Source: Austwickia sp. TVS 96-490-7B
Lineage (GTDB): Bacteria > Actinomycetota > Actinomycetes > Actinomycetales > Dermatophilaceae
Assembly (NCBI RefSeq): GCF_019331795.1
Contig: NZ_JAHPZL010000001.1
Span: 349,464 to 413,463 of the forward strand
Direction of reading: 5' to 3'
DNA: 64,000 nt
The notes under the pieces were generated by a model. It was not told the DNA's origin, did not search any database, and was given only the letters and a program-made list of their open reading frames with translations. Position numbers and translations under genes: made by a program. This document shows positions 27,900-40,751 of the stretch, piece by piece. Numbering within the stretch: position 1 is the stretch's first letter; each line of letters begins with the position of its first letter.

Positions 27900-29348
27900 G
27901 TGACAGACCAGACCGATGCCTACGCCGCTGTCTGGCGTGACGCTCTCGAATCACTTGATCTGACATCCCGCGATCGCGCTTTTTTGAATCAGGCCCGTCT
28001 CCTCGGCCTTCTTAACGGCACGGCGATCTTGGCCGTCCCTGACGACTTCACCAAGGATGTGGTTGAAACCCGGTGCCGTCAGGACATCGCCCGCGCTTTA
28101 AGTGCCCGGGTGGGCGAGGCGACGAACGTCGCGGTCACGGTGGATCCCCACCTGCGCACTCAACTCGGTGCGGTCGAAGAGCAGCCACTGACCGACATCG
28201 GGTCAGGGTCACCTGCCCCGACCATGGACGAGCCCTCCCCACGGATGGTGCCACCTGTCGAGATCGATGGTCCGGTACGGCGAGCTGAAGCGCCCACCAC
28301 CGTGGACGCTGCCACTGAGGCTCGACTCAACCCGAAGTACACCTTCGACAGCTTCGTGATCGGTGCCAGCAATCGTTTCGCTCACGCAGCTGCCGTCGCA
28401 GTAGCTGAGGCACCTGCTGAGGCCTACAACCCGTTGTTTGTCTATGGAGACTCTGGGCTCGGTAAGACGCATCTCCTCCACGCCATCGGCCACTACGCCC
28501 GCCAGATCTACCCGCATGTCCGGGTCACCTACGTCAATTCCGAGGAATTCACCAACGATTTCATCAACTCCATCCGCGACGACAAAGCTGCGAGTTTCCA
28601 GCGTCGGTACCGCGAGGTGGACGTCTTGCTGATCGACGATATTCAGTTCCTCGGGGGCAAGCTGCAGACGCAGGAAGAGTTCTTCCACACCTTCAATACC
28701 CTGCACAACAGCAACAAGCAGGTGGTCATCACCAGCGATGTGGCCCCGAAGATGCTGCAGGGTTTCGAGGATCGAATGCGCTCCCGGTTCGAGATGGGGC
28801 TCCTCACTGACGTCCAGCCTCCGGACCTGGAGACCCGGATAGCCATCCTGCGCAAGAAGGCGATACAAGAGCGGCTCACCATCCCCGACGAAGTGATGGA
28901 CTTCATCGCATCCCGGATCTCAACCAACATTCGGGAGCTTGAGGGTGCGCTGATCCGGGTGACTGCCTTCGCCAGCTTGAACCGTCAAGGCGTGGACATG
29001 CCGCTGGCCGAGATCGTCCTGCGCGACCTCATGCCAGACGGTAACGCTAACCAGATCACTGCTGCGGCGATTGTGGCGCAGACTGCTCAGTACTTCGGCC
29101 TGAGCGTGGAAGACCTCTGTGGCAGCTCACGATCACGGGTCCTGGTCACCGCTCGACAGATCGCGATGTATCTGTGTCGTGAACTGACGGACCTGTCACT
29201 CCCCAAGATCGGGCAGCAGTTCGGCGGCCGTGATCACACCACGGTCATGCATGCAGACCGCAAGATCCGCACCTTGATGGCGGAGAAACGCAGCGTCTTC
29301 AACCAGGTGACCGAGCTGACGACGAGGATCCGTACCACGGTCGGCTGA
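27900..29348 (+). CDS. dnaA: Chromosomal replication initiator protein DnaA
   Basis: 482 residues. Domain I spans residues 1-85 and a short Pro-rich linker follows. The AAA+ domain III has Walker [12 protein letters not shown], Walker [11 protein letters not shown] and the sensor region VITSDVAPK. Domain IV carries the DnaA signature [14 protein letters not shown]. It unwinds oriC and loads the helicase. GTG 27900 follows CAGGGAT; ATG-equivalent codons further upstream add no family sequence. The adjacent DnaA boxes suggest autoregulation. Confidence 0.97.
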   Translation: MTDQTDAYAAVWRDALESLDLTSRDRAFLNQARLLGLLNGTAILAVPDDFTKDVVETRCRQDIARALSARVGEATNVAVTVDPHLRTQLGAVEEQPLTDIGSGSPAPTMDEPSPRMVPPVEIDGPVRRAEAPTTVDAATEARLNPKYTFDSFVIGASNRFAHAAAVAVAEAPAEAYNPLFVYGDSGLGKTHLLHAIGHYARQIYPHVRVTYVNSEEFTNDFINSIRDDKAASFQRRYREVDVLLIDDIQFLGGKLQTQEEFFHTFNTLHNSNKQVVITSDVAPKMLQGFEDRMRSRFEMGLLTDVQPPDLETRIAILRKKAIQERLTIPDEVMDFIASRISTNIRELEGALIRVTAFASLNRQGVDMPLAEIVLRDLMPDGNANQITAAAIVAQTAQYFGLSVEDLCGSSRSRVLVTARQIAMYLCRELTDLSLPKIGQQFGGRDHTTVMHADRKIRTLMAEKRSVFNQVTELTTRIRTTVG

Positions 29349-29370
29349 GGCCGGTGACGTCGTGATAAGT

Positions 29371-29409
29371 CACCGTCCTGACACCCGGGATGCCGGTGTC
29401 AGGACGGTG
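29371..29409 (+). terminator. Terminator after dnaA
   Basis: A perfect 15-bp stem CACCGTCCTGACACC / GGTGTCAGGACGGTG with a 9-nt loop, followed by TTGT. It isolates dnaA transcription from the origin. Confidence 0.85.
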
Positions 29410-30205
29410 TTGTCATGTCTATCCACAGGTCTGTTGTGGGCTGAGTGGACGCGGAGCCCGTTCCCCAGGTTCTCCACAAGCAGCCTGTGGATTGTGGATA
29501 ACTCCTGTGCACAGCACGTTTGACCAGGTCAAAGCAGATATTTACGACTGTATTCGGCTCTTGGAGCCGTACGACACGCCCGGAGTACTGTGAATCATCA
29601 CCCTGTCCACACACTTGTCCACAGGTGTGGACAACTCGGCGATGAGGCCAGGGGAAAACGTCTCCTTATCCACAGCGACGTGCAGTGATGTCATGCACAC
29701 CTGTGGAAAAACCTGTGGACAAGCCCGCGATTCAGCAGCTCTGACCTGCGATGCCGCCCACAGGGGGCTCGGCGACCTGTGCAGGGCCGGTGGATAACTG
29801 CCTCAGATCTGTGGAGAAGTTGGGGACAACTTGTGGAAAAATTAGGGCCCCCCTGTGGATAGCGTGTGATCATCCACAGGGGCCCTTGTGTATCCACAGG
29901 GTTATCCCCATGGTTGTCCACACCTAAAAACAGGCCCTGAGCTGCTGTTACGTCGGTTTTCCACAGTATCCACAGGGCCTATGATGACGATGAACGATAA
30001 CTAGGAAGATGAAGGTTCTGAGTACGAGCGCTGTGGACAACTCGGGCTTTGGGACCTCATCGGCCGATCGGGGGCGGAGCTGAGCGAAACCGTGATTCCC
30101 GTGCATCCTGGACCCCGAGACACCCCGACAGATCCGATTGGCCGGTACGCTGAACCGCACTACAGTCGGGGGCATTGACCTGCAGCAGAAGAGGCGGAGA
30201 ATCCC
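29410..30205. other. oriC: Origin of replication (oriC), dnaA-dnaN intergenic region
   Basis: About 800 bp with no gene and many DnaA boxes in both orientations. Exact TTATCCACA or TTGTCCACA matches (either strand) lie at 29493-29501, 29615-29623, 29626-29634, 29666-29674, 29714-29722, 29914-29922 and 30032-30040. One-mismatch boxes lie at 29419, 29470, 29603, 29789, 29854, 29870, 29890, 29957 and 29966, with further weak ones such as 29702, 29810 and 29832. The stretch 29525-29555 is the least GC-rich and could be part of the unwinding element. The region between dnaA and dnaN is oriC in all studied actinomycetes; function is inferred from that and from box density. Confidence 0.93.
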
Positions 30206-31339
30206 GTGAAGTTCCGTGTGGATCGTGACGTCCTCGCCGAGGCCGTCACCTGGGCCGCGCGAGGCCTACCGAACCGACCGCCTGTCCCCGTACTGGCTGG
30301 AGTGCTAGTAGAGGCTGATCCGTCAGGGACGTTGACGTTATCGGCGTTCGACTACGAGACCTCAGCGAAGATCACCGTGCCCGCCGACGTGACTGAGGGC
30401 GGAAAGGTCCTCGTTCTCGGTCGGCTGCTGGCGGATATTTCCAAGAACCTCCCTGCGCGCCCTATCGAGGTGGCGACGGAGGGCAACAAGGTCCAGCTCA
30501 CCTGTGGATCGAGCCGGTTCAGCCTGTTGCAGATGCCGAGCGAGGATTACCCCACGCTCCCAGTGGCACCAGACCCGAGCGGATCGATCGCTGGAGATCT
30601 GTTTACACAGGCTGTGGCGCAGGTCTCCGTTGCGGCAGACCGCAGCGACACCCTGCCGATCCTCACCGGAGTCAAGGTCATGATTGAAGGGTCCACTATG
30701 ACCCTGCTCGCGACCGACCGCTACCGCCTTGCGATGCGGGAACTCCAATGGAACCCTCGGCACAGCGATATGTCCGCGGTGCTCCTCGTGCCTGCTCGCA
30801 CACTGGCTGAAACGGCCAAAGCCCTCGGTGCCTCGGCCTCTGTTGAGATCGCTATCGGTGATGCGGCAGGGGGTGATGGTCTGGTCGGGTTTGAAGCTGG
30901 TCAACGGCGTACCACCAGCAGATTGTTGGACGGGGAGTACCCGAAGGTGACGTCCATTTTCCCGTCCAAGGTGGAGACCTCGGCGGTGCTAGAGACAGCC
31001 TCACTGGTCGAAGCAGTCAAGCGAGTCGCCCTTGTTGCGGAGCGCAACACCCCTGTTCGACTGCGGTTTGCTGAAAGCCACGTCACCATTGATGCGGGTG
31101 CAGGTGAAGACGCTCAGGCCTCAGAAGCCATTGAGTGCTCTCTCAACGGTCCAGACATTGAGATTGCCTTCAATCCGCAATACCTCCTGGACGGTCTCCA
31201 CGCGGTGGGGACACAGTTCTCGCGAATGGCCTTCACACAAAGCTCCCGTCCTGCGGTGTTGTCAGGTCAGGGGCAACTGGATGCCGAGCCGGATACGTCG
31301 TACCGGTATGTGTTGATGCCGGTCCGCTTCGGCAGCTGA
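30206..31339 (+). CDS. dnaN: DNA polymerase III beta subunit (sliding clamp)
   Basis: 377 residues in three repeated clamp domains, opening MKFRVDRDVLAEAVTWAARG. Landmarks are LPILTGVKVMIEG, LLATDRYRLAMRE and the C-terminal YVLMPVRF. It forms the ring that tethers DNA polymerase III and other partners to DNA. Its position directly after oriC and the length are standard. Confidence 0.97.
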   Translation: MKFRVDRDVLAEAVTWAARGLPNRPPVPVLAGVLVEADPSGTLTLSAFDYETSAKITVPADVTEGGKVLVLGRLLADISKNLPARPIEVATEGNKVQLTCGSSRFSLLQMPSEDYPTLPVAPDPSGSIAGDLFTQAVAQVSVAADRSDTLPILTGVKVMIEGSTMTLLATDRYRLAMRELQWNPRHSDMSAVLLVPARTLAETAKALGASASVEIAIGDAAGGDGLVGFEAGQRRTTSRLLDGEYPKVTSIFPSKVETSAVLETASLVEAVKRVALVAERNTPVRLRFAESHVTIDAGAGEDAQASEAIECSLNGPDIEIAFNPQYLLDGLHAVGTQFSRMAFTQSSRPAVLSGQGQLDAEPDTSYRYVLMPVRFGS

Positions 31340-31518
31340 CCCCGAGGCACCCCCATCGGGATGTCATGCTGGGGAGCGGTTGGGAACTCGTTGATGAGTA
31401 CACCCGCCCCGCTGGACCACCTTCCTGCGGGTTAATGTCGTCTCAGGTGCAGGCCGGTGCCCAGACCAACCCGGCACATCGCACCGAAGTCAGCACCCCA
31501 CGAACGGAGGCTCACGCC

Positions 31519-32454
31519 ATGCAGCTCGGATTGATCGGCCTGGGGAAGATGGGCCACAACATGCGCGAACGTCTCCGCCGCGCTGGGCATGAGGTCATCG
31601 GATATGACCGCAACCCTGAGGTCAGCGATGTCTCGAGCGTGTCGGATCTCGTCCGGTCGTTGTCTGCTCCGCGAGCAGTGTGGGTCATGGTGCCAGCCGG
31701 GGCCGCTACCCAGCAGACGGTCCGGGAGCTCTCGGAGGTGTTGTCACCGGGCGACATCGTCATTGACGGGGGTAACAGCTACTTCAAAGACGACGCTGTC
31801 AACGCTGAGCTGTTGGCTGCCCAGGGGATCGGCTATCTGGACTGCGGGGTCTCCGGAGGCATCTGGGGCTTGAATAACGGTTATGGGCTGATGGTCGGCG
31901 GTGAGGCGGAGCACGTCGATCAGCTCATGCCTATCTTCGATGCGTTGCGCCCCGAGGGTCCGCGGGACGAGGGATTTGTCCACGCAGGCAACGTCGGAGC
32001 TGGTCACTACGCCAAGATGGTGCACAACGGCATCGAGTACGGATTGATGCATGCCTACGCCGAAGGATGGGAACTCCTGGAAGCGAAGGATCTCGTCACT
32101 GATGTGCACGGCTGTTTCAAAGCGTGGACCCGGGGCACGGTAGTGCGGTCGTGGCTCCTGGACTTGCTCGTGAAAGCGGTCGAAGAGATCCCGCACCTTG
32201 AAGGGGTAGACGAGTTCACGCCTGATTCAGGGGAAGGGCGTTGGACTCTGATGGAGGCCATCGACCACTCTGTGCCGATGCCAGTGCTGTCGGCAGCTCT
32301 GTTTGCCAGGTTCGCCTCTCGTCAGGAAAATTCCCCCACCATGCAGGCTGTCTCGGCTCTTCGTGGCCAGTTTGGCGGTCATGCGGTCGCGATGATTGAC
32401 GACGGGTTCGCCCCCTCGCCAGACCACGTTCCCGACCACGTCGCGCCGCAGTAA
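31519..32454 (+). CDS. gnd: 6-phosphogluconate dehydrogenase, decarboxylating (short Gnd type)
   Basis: 311 residues. The Rossmann motif is GLIGLGKMGHNM, with DGGNSYFKDD, DCGVSGGIWGLNNGYGLMVGG-type substrate residues and KMVHNGIEYGLMHAYAEGWE. It oxidises 6-phosphogluconate to ribulose 5-phosphate and CO2. The short form is typically NAD-linked and lies between dnaN and recF in many actinomycetes, as here. GGAGG precedes the ATG at 31519; about 180 bp upstream hold only a weak hairpin near 31340. Confidence 0.95.
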   Translation: MQLGLIGLGKMGHNMRERLRRAGHEVIGYDRNPEVSDVSSVSDLVRSLSAPRAVWVMVPAGAATQQTVRELSEVLSPGDIVIDGGNSYFKDDAVNAELLAAQGIGYLDCGVSGGIWGLNNGYGLMVGGEAEHVDQLMPIFDALRPEGPRDEGFVHAGNVGAGHYAKMVHNGIEYGLMHAYAEGWELLEAKDLVTDVHGCFKAWTRGTVVRSWLLDLLVKAVEEIPHLEGVDEFTPDSGEGRWTLMEAIDHSVPMPVLSAALFARFASRQENSPTMQAVSALRGQFGGHAVAMIDDGFAPSPDHVPDHVAPQ

Positions 32455-32475
32455 TTCCGGCAGCGGCAGGTTGGG

Positions 32476-33744
32476 GTGTATCTGAGGCATCTGTCCCTGG
32501 GTGATTTTCGTAGCTATCACAGTTTGGAGTTAGCGCTCTCTCCTGGCGTGACGACTTTGGTCGGGTACAACGGCCAAGGGAAAACCAATGTGATCGAGTC
32601 GATCGGTTATCTGGCTACGTTAGGCAGCCATCGGGTCGCTCAGGATGGGCCGTTGGTGCGATTCGGCGCTGCGAGAGCTGTGGTGCGCGGTGCCGTGGTC
32701 AAGCACGGGCGGGAACAACTCCTCGAGATCGAGATCGTCCCAGGGCGTGCGAATCGGGCCAAAATGAATCGCTCCCCGGTGCCACGGCCGCGGGATGTGC
32801 TCGGGGCGATTCGTACGGTGCTTTTCGCACCCGAAGACCTGACTCTGGTCAAGGGAGAACCTGCTGAGCGTCGGCGTTTCCTTGACGACTTGTTGGTCTC
32901 CCGCCAGCCGCGCTGGGCTGGAGTGCGAGCTGATTACGACAAGATTGTCCGGCAGCGAAATGCGCTATTACGTTCCGCCACAGCACAACTACGGCAGTCA
33001 GGTCGACGGTCCTCAGCGCGCAGCGCCCCAGGGATGGCACTGTCCGCACAGGTGGCCGACGCGCTTCACACCCTTGATGTGTGGGACGACCAGCTCGCTG
33101 GGGTCGGGTCGCATTTGCTCTACGCGAGGTTGCGTCTCCTGCGAGATCTTCGGCCGTTCTTGACTGACACGTACGAACAGGTGAGTTCTTCCCCGGTGCG
33201 GGCCCATGCGGCGTACAAGTCCTCGCTCGGTGACGTCGATGCCGAACGGATCGCGCAGGGAGAGGTGCCCGAGCAGGAAGAGCTGAGAGAGGCGATGCTG
33301 CGCGCCTTGGCAGCAGTGCGATCGTCAGAGATCGAGCGGGGCGTGTCGTTGACCGGACCGCACCGAGATGATGTCGTGCTGACCTTGGGCGATATGCCGG
33401 CGAAGGGGTATGCCAGCCATGGTGAGTCGTGGAGCTTGGCTTTGGGCTTGCGGCTAGCTGCTTTCCAGCTGCTTCGCCGTGACCTCAGAGACGACCCGGT
33501 TCTCATTCTTGATGATGTGTTTGCGGAGCTGGATGCTCGTCGGCGGGAGAAGCTGGCGTCCATGATTGTTGACGCCGAACAGGTCGTGATCACTGCAGCG
33601 GTCCCTGAAGATGTCCCCGAGATATTGTCGGGCGCGACCTGCCGGGTGGAGCCAGGACAGGTGATATCGATGGAGGGGCCAACCTCGGTGGAGGAGCCAT
33701 CCACATCTGTGGATATATCGGTGGACAAGTCGATGACTTCATGA
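32476..33744 (+). CDS. recF: DNA replication and repair protein RecF
   Basis: 422 residues, SMC-like ATPase. Walker A is GYNGQGKTNVIES, the ABC signature is in SHGESWSLALGLRLAAFQLL and Walker B is PVLILDDVFAELD. It helps load RecA at gapped DNA. The GTG at 32476 starts the family sequence (YLRHLSLGDFRSY). The last 60 bp contain several DnaA-box-like 9-mers in the coding sequence. dciA follows 21 bp downstream. Confidence 0.95.
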   Translation: MYLRHLSLGDFRSYHSLELALSPGVTTLVGYNGQGKTNVIESIGYLATLGSHRVAQDGPLVRFGAARAVVRGAVVKHGREQLLEIEIVPGRANRAKMNRSPVPRPRDVLGAIRTVLFAPEDLTLVKGEPAERRRFLDDLLVSRQPRWAGVRADYDKIVRQRNALLRSATAQLRQSGRRSSARSAPGMALSAQVADALHTLDVWDDQLAGVGSHLLYARLRLLRDLRPFLTDTYEQVSSSPVRAHAAYKSSLGDVDAERIAQGEVPEQEELREAMLRALAAVRSSEIERGVSLTGPHRDDVVLTLGDMPAKGYASHGESWSLALGLRLAAFQLLRRDLRDDPVLILDDVFAELDARRREKLASMIVDAEQVVITAAVPEDVPEILSGATCRVEPGQVISMEGPTSVEEPSTSVDISVDKSMTS

Positions 33745-33765
33745 ACGCCACAGTAGGAAAACAGC

Positions 33766-34335
33766 ATGTCAAACGATGATTCTCAGCGCGATCCACAGGA
33801 TGTGGACGATGATCCACAGCCTGTGGATAACCCGTTGGACGATGCTGCCGCCGGTGCCTTGGCGCGAGCTCGCTCAGCAGCTAAAGCCGCTGGGCTGAGT
33901 CCGAGTTCACGGGCCGTCTCTCGCAGGCGCCGCCGACCGGCCAGCGACATCACCTTTAGCTCCTCGCGAGCTGATGGCCGTGATCCTGTCCTTCTCGGTG
34001 ACCAACTAGGTCGACTGTTGGCTGAGCGTGGATGGTCCAGTGACGTTGCTGTGGGGTCAGTGGTCTCCCGATGGCCATCGGTGGTCGGAGAGGACGTCGC
34101 GCACCATGTGGTCCCGTCGACCTTTGACCAGGGAATCCTTACGGTCCAGGCGGATTCGACAAGCTGGGCGACCACCTTGCGATATATGACGCCGATGCTG
34201 CTGGAGCGTCTGGCCGCCGAGGTTGGACCAGGGGTGGTCACCGAATTACAGATTCTTGGGCCAGCGGCTCCGAGCTGGCGGCGCGGAGGTCGGGCCGCGC
34301 CAGGAGGGCGAGGACCGCGCGACACCTATGGGTGA
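33766..34335 (+). CDS. dciA: DciA-like DUF721 protein (replicative helicase operator)
   Basis: 189 residues. An acidic, Asp/Pro-rich N-terminal 30 residues and a basic linker precede the DUF721 domain (residues 75-165; LGRLLAERGWSSDVAVGSVVSRWPSVVGE, then LTVQADSTSWATTLRYMTP). The family includes DciA, which binds and helps load DnaB helicase in bacteria lacking DnaC. The N-terminal acidic codons create a perfect DnaA box (TGTGGATAA at 33822-33830). It is co-oriented with recF and gyrB, the usual actinobacterial order. Confidence 0.88.
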   Translation: MSNDDSQRDPQDVDDDPQPVDNPLDDAAAGALARARSAAKAAGLSPSSRAVSRRRRRPASDITFSSSRADGRDPVLLGDQLGRLLAERGWSSDVAVGSVVSRWPSVVGEDVAHHVVPSTFDQGILTVQADSTSWATTLRYMTPMLLERLAAEVGPGVVTELQILGPAAPSWRRGGRAAPGGRGPRDTYG

Positions 34336-34391
34336 ACCGCGACGTCCAGGCTTCACTGATGCAATCAGGTGCATTGAAAACGGCGCTCTGA

Positions 34392-36704
<2,313 letters not shown>

Positions 36705-36777
36705 CGATGCCACCGGACGAGCAGTGGACAGCGCCAGCCCTTCGACGTACGAACCGATCCGAACAGGACGATGAATC

Positions 36778-39471
36778 GTGACTGACGAGCAGAACCCGCC
36801 CACCGGGGACACCGACATCACCCCGGGCACCGGCGAGCCCGACACAGGCCACGCCGACCACGACCGTGTCGAACCGGTCGACCTCAACGCCGAAATGCAG
36901 CGCAGCTACATCGAATACGCGATGAGCGTGATCGTGAGTCGGGCGCTGCCGGACGTGCGGGACGGCCTGAAGCCGGTGCATCGACGGATCGTCTACGCCA
37001 TGTATGACGGCGGCTACCGCCCCGACCGCGGCTACAACAAATGCAGCCGCGTCGTCGGGGACGTCATGGGTCAATACCACCCGCACGGTGACTCAGCTAT
37101 TTACGACGCCCTGGTCCGGCTGGTGCAGCCCTGGTCGATGCGTTACCCGCTGATCGATGGGCAGGGCAACTTCGGTAACGCCGGTGACGACGGTGCTGCC
37201 GCCGCGCGATACACCGAATGTCGTTTGAAGCCATTGGCGATGGAGATGGTCCGCGACATCCACGAAGACACCGTGGACTTGGTGGACAACTACGACGGGA
37301 AAAACCAAGAACCCGACGTCCTTCCCGCACGGTTCCCGAACCTGCTCGTCAATGGCAGCGCCGGAATCGCTGTGGGTATGGCCACCCAAATCCCGCCGCA
37401 TAACCTGCGAGAGGTCGCCGAAGCGGCGCAGTGGGTGCTAGCTCACCCAGACGCCACCAAAGAAGACCGTCTTGAAGCGTGTATGCGCTACATCAAAGGT
37501 CCGGACTTCCCGACGCGGGGCCTCATCATGGGCCGAAAAGGCATCGAGGACGCATATCGGACCGGCCGCGGATCCATCGTCATGCGCGCCAGCGTCGAGG
37601 TCGAAGAGATCGCTGGACGCACCTGCTTGGTGGTCACTGAGCTTCCTTACCAAGTCAACCCTGACTCCTTGGCCCGTAAAATCGCTGAGCTGGCCAAAGA
37701 CGGAAAATTGGCAGGGATCGCCGACGTCCGTGACGAATCATCCGGTCGGACCGGTCAACGACTCGTCGTCGTCCTCAAACGGGATGCTGTCGCCAAGGTT
37801 GTCCTCAACAACCTGTACAAACACACCCAACTGCAGACCACGTTCGGGGCCAACATGCTCGCCCTGGTCGACGGCGTGCCCCGCACCCTGCCGATCAGTG
37901 CATTCGTGCGTTACTGGGTCGAGCACCAGATCGAGGTCGTCGTACGTCGGACCCAATATCGGCTCAATCAGGCCGAAAAACGCATCCACTTGCTGCGTGG
38001 ACTCCTCAAAGCCCTCGACGCTCTCGACGCGGTGATTGCCCTCATCCGGCGCTCGCCCTCAGCTGATGCAGCCAAGAGCGGTCTGATGGAACTCTTGACC
38101 ATCGACGAAGACCAAGCTCAGGCGATCCTCGACATGCAGCTGCGCCGTCTGGCCGCGCTGGAACGTCAGAAGATCATCGACGAACACGACGAACTCGCCC
38201 GACTGATCGCCGACTACCAGGACATCCTCGCCACTCCGGGACGTCAACGCACCATCGTCTCCGAAGAACTCGCCGAGATCGTCGAAAAGTACGGCGACGA
38301 CCGACGTACCCAAATCGTGCCTTTCGACGGCGACATGTCCATGGAAGACCTCATCCCCCAAGAAGACGTCGTCGTCACCATCACCCGCGGTGGGTACGCC
38401 AAACGCACCCAAGTCTCGGCGTACCGCTCCCAGAAACGCGGCGGCAAGGGAGTACGTGGAGCCCAACTTCGCGGCGATGACATCGTCGAGCATTTCTTCG
38501 TCACCACGACCCATCACTGGTTGCTCTTCTTCACCAACCTGGGACGGGTTTATCGGGCTAAGGGATACGAACTTCCCGAAAGTGGACGGGACGCCAAGGG
38601 ACAGCACGTCGCCAACCTCATGGCGTTCCAACCTGACGAACACATCGCCCAGGTCATGGCCATTGATGATTACGACGTCGCGCCGTACCTCATCCTGGCC
38701 ACTCGTAACGGCCTGGTGAAGAAAACGCGCCTCGCTGAATACGACTCACCGCGGTCTGGTGGCCTGATCGCGGTCAACCTGCGCGACGGCGATGAGCTGG
38801 TGGGAGTGCGCGTGGGATCAGCAGATGATGACCTGCTGCTGGTCAGCAAGCAGGGACAAAGCCTGAGATTCCATGCCACCGACGAGGTGCTGCGTCCCAT
38901 GGGGCGTGCCACCAGTGGAGTCACCGGCATGAAGTTCCGAGACAGCGACCAACTGCTGTCCATGTGTCTGATCCCCGAAGGGGAAGACCCGGACATCTTC
39001 GTGGTGTTCGAAAATGGCTTGGCCAAGCGGACACCAGCCTCCGGCTACCCCGTCAAGGGTCGCGCCGGCCTTGGCGTCCGTGTCGCGGCGTTGTCGGAAC
39101 GCGGCGGCGACCTCGTCGGAGCACTCGCTGTGGGCGAGAACGACGAAGTCATGGTGGTCATGGAGAAAGGCAAGATCGTGCGCAGCCGCGTCGACGGAGT
39201 CCGTCGCACCGGTCGCAACACCATGGGAGTGCAGTTCGCCAAGCCCGATAAAGGTGATGCGATCGTGGCTGTCGCCCGTAACGCGGAAACAGAGGAAGAT
39301 GATGGCAACGACGAGGAACCTGAGGCGACAGGTACTCCTGGTGGGCCAGAGAACACGGTCGGGGCAACCACTGAAACCGGCGTCCAGAGCACCGACGGCA
39401 GGAATGATCCGTCGATGAATGGGGCAGGTAGCGTAGTTCCGAAAGATGACGACGCCGGAGGTGGCGAGTGA
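36778..39471 (+). CDS. gyrA: DNA gyrase subunit A
   Basis: 897 residues. The catalytic Tyr is residue 145 (AARYTECRL), the resistance-determining region [14 protein letters not shown] keeps the Ser and Asp of quinolone-susceptible enzymes, and the GyrA box [10 protein letters not shown] precedes the beta-pinwheel domain. About 35 residues of acidic/Thr-rich N-terminus and a 70-residue low-complexity tail flank the core. The GTG start has AGGA upstream; the stop overlaps the DUF3566 gene start. It acts with GyrB. Confidence 0.97.
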   Translation: MTDEQNPPTGDTDITPGTGEPDTGHADHDRVEPVDLNAEMQRSYIEYAMSVIVSRALPDVRDGLKPVHRRIVYAMYDGGYRPDRGYNKCSRVVGDVMGQYHPHGDSAIYDALVRLVQPWSMRYPLIDGQGNFGNAGDDGAAAARYTECRLKPLAMEMVRDIHEDTVDLVDNYDGKNQEPDVLPARFPNLLVNGSAGIAVGMATQIPPHNLREVAEAAQWVLAHPDATKEDRLEACMRYIKGPDFPTRGLIMGRKGIEDAYRTGRGSIVMRASVEVEEIAGRTCLVVTELPYQVNPDSLARKIAELAKDGKLAGIADVRDESSGRTGQRLVVVLKRDAVAKVVLNNLYKHTQLQTTFGANMLALVDGVPRTLPISAFVRYWVEHQIEVVVRRTQYRLNQAEKRIHLLRGLLKALDALDAVIALIRRSPSADAAKSGLMELLTIDEDQAQAILDMQLRRLAALERQKIIDEHDELARLIADYQDILATPGRQRTIVSEELAEIVEKYGDDRRTQIVPFDGDMSMEDLIPQEDVVVTITRGGYAKRTQVSAYRSQKRGGKGVRGAQLRGDDIVEHFFVTTTHHWLLFFTNLGRVYRAKGYELPESGRDAKGQHVANLMAFQPDEHIAQVMAIDDYDVAPYLILATRNGLVKKTRLAEYDSPRSGGLIAVNLRDGDELVGVRVGSADDDLLLVSKQGQSLRFHATDEVLRPMGRATSGVTGMKFRDSDQLLSMCLIPEGEDPDIFVVFENGLAKRTPASGYPVKGRAGLGVRVAALSERGGDLVGALAVGENDEVMVVMEKGKIVRSRVDGVRRTGRNTMGVQFAKPDKGDAIVAVARNAETEEDDGNDEEPEATGTPGGPENTVGATTETGVQSTDGRNDPSMNGAGSVVPKDDDAGGGE

Positions 39472-40430
39472 GCACGAAAGTGCCAGGTACGACGACGGGA
39501 GCGGAAGGGAATTCACGTCCCGGCGAACCGTCTCCACAGCCTGGAAAGAACCCCCAGGCGGGAAAGCAGCCTCAGGCTGCTAAGCAGCCACCGCCAGCGC
39601 AGCCCTCGCGTCCTGGTCAAGCGGCTCGTCCCCCGCAGCCGCAACCAGGCCGGCCGGCAGGAGCTCCTGGACGTCCAGTGCCCCCGCAAGGGCGACCGGC
39701 ACCGCAAGGCAGCCGACCGGCCCAACCAGGGAACAGGCCTGCGCAACCAGGGAAACCCCCGGCTGGACAACCACCCAGGCCAGCGCAGGGATCACGTCCA
39801 GGACCGGCCCAACCGGCCCGCCCGCCCCAGGGACAACGCCCACCGACGCCTCCAGGGCGGCCGGCCCCGCAAGGGAAACCGCCGACGCAGCCCACTAAAC
39901 CGGCAGCGGCCGCTCGTCCCCCGGCCCCACCCAAACAAGCCACACCTCCGCCGAAGGCACCGCCGCAGCCTTCTCGTCCGGCTCCGGTAGCCGCGACGAC
40001 CGCGGCAGCGCCCACTCCAGCTCCGGCACCATCAGCGCCGAGCACACCGCGCCCTGAAAACACTCGCCGCGTCAAACTCACCTTGTCGCGGATTGACCCG
40101 TTCTCCGTGCTGAAGATTTCCTTCCTGCTGTCTGTGGCCTTGGGAATCGCCTCAGTGGTGGCGGTGGGGGTGCTCTGGGGGATGCTCAGCGGAATGGGGG
40201 TTTTCTCCACGGTCACTGACACGATCAACGAACTACAGTCCGGGGCATCCAGCGCCACCAAAATCAACATTGCTGACTGGTTCAGCCTGGCCCGTGTCCT
40301 GGCGCTGGCCGTGGTCTTCGCCGTCTTCGATGTCATCCTGCTCACCGCGATGTCCACGTTGACTGCTGTCATCTACAACCTGTGCGCTGCTCTGCTGGGC
40401 GGAGTGCAGATGGTGCTTTCCGACGACTGA
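39468..40430 (+). CDS. DUF3566 membrane protein with long proline-rich N-terminus
   Basis: 320 residues. Residues 1-190 are Pro/Gln/Ala/Arg-rich repeats ([12 protein letters not shown] type) and probably disordered. The C-terminal 115 residues are the DUF3566 domain ([20 protein letters not shown], then two membrane helices and [15 protein letters not shown]). The gene always follows gyrA in actinomycetes (Rv0007 in mycobacteria). Its function is unknown; the topology is a cytosolic tail plus two membrane helices. Its GTG overlaps the gyrA stop. Confidence 0.88.
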   Translation: MSTKVPGTTTGAEGNSRPGEPSPQPGKNPQAGKQPQAAKQPPPAQPSRPGQAARPPQPQPGRPAGAPGRPVPPQGRPAPQGSRPAQPGNRPAQPGKPPAGQPPRPAQGSRPGPAQPARPPQGQRPPTPPGRPAPQGKPPTQPTKPAAAARPPAPPKQATPPPKAPPQPSRPAPVAATTAAAPTPAPAPSAPSTPRPENTRRVKLTLSRIDPFSVLKISFLLSVALGIASVVAVGVLWGMLSGMGVFSTVTDTINELQSGASSATKINIADWFSLARVLALAVVFAVFDVILLTAMSTLTAVIYNLCAALLGGVQMVLSDD

Positions 40431-40560
40431 GGAATCTGGCGGCCATCGTCGACCGGCGGGGCCAGCTCGACATGGCGCCAGCTCCTCTCGTTTTGTCACT
40501 GATGAAACAGTGGGGTAACCTGGGGAACCGCGCGACTCACAAGGTCAAGCGGGTTCTCAT

Positions 40561-40634
40561 GGGCCTATAGCTCAGACGGTTAGAGCGCTTCCCTGATAAG
40601 GAAGAGGCCACAGGTTCAAGTCCTGTTAGGCCCA
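40561..40634 (+). tRNA. ileT: tRNA-Ile (GAT anticodon)
   Basis: 74 nt fold as a cloverleaf: acceptor GGGCCTA/TAGGCCC, D arm with AGCTCAGACGGTTAGAGC, anticodon loop CTGATAA and T arm CAGGTTCAAGTCCTG. CCA is not encoded. It lies after the gyrA/DUF3566 genes, as in other actinomycetes. Confidence 0.98.
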
Positions 40635-40649
40635 CTAGCAGAACAGACG

Positions 40650-40683
40650 AAGGGCCCCGAAGCTTCACCGCTTCGGGGCCCTT
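40650..40683 (+). terminator. Terminator after tRNA-Ile
   Basis: A perfect 14-bp stem AAGGGCCCCGAAGC / GCTTCGGGGCCCTT with a 6-nt loop. Confidence 0.88.
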
Positions 40684-40751
40684 CGTCGTTGGTTCACCTG
40701 CCGCCTGGGATGATCGTCGATGAACAGACGACCTCGACGACGGGAGTGGCG

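Noticed and set aside
39617-40372. Long minus-strand frame rich in Gly (antisense to the DUF3566 gene)
   Set aside because: It is the complement of the proline-rich coding region; the plus-strand gene is supported by synteny and domain content.
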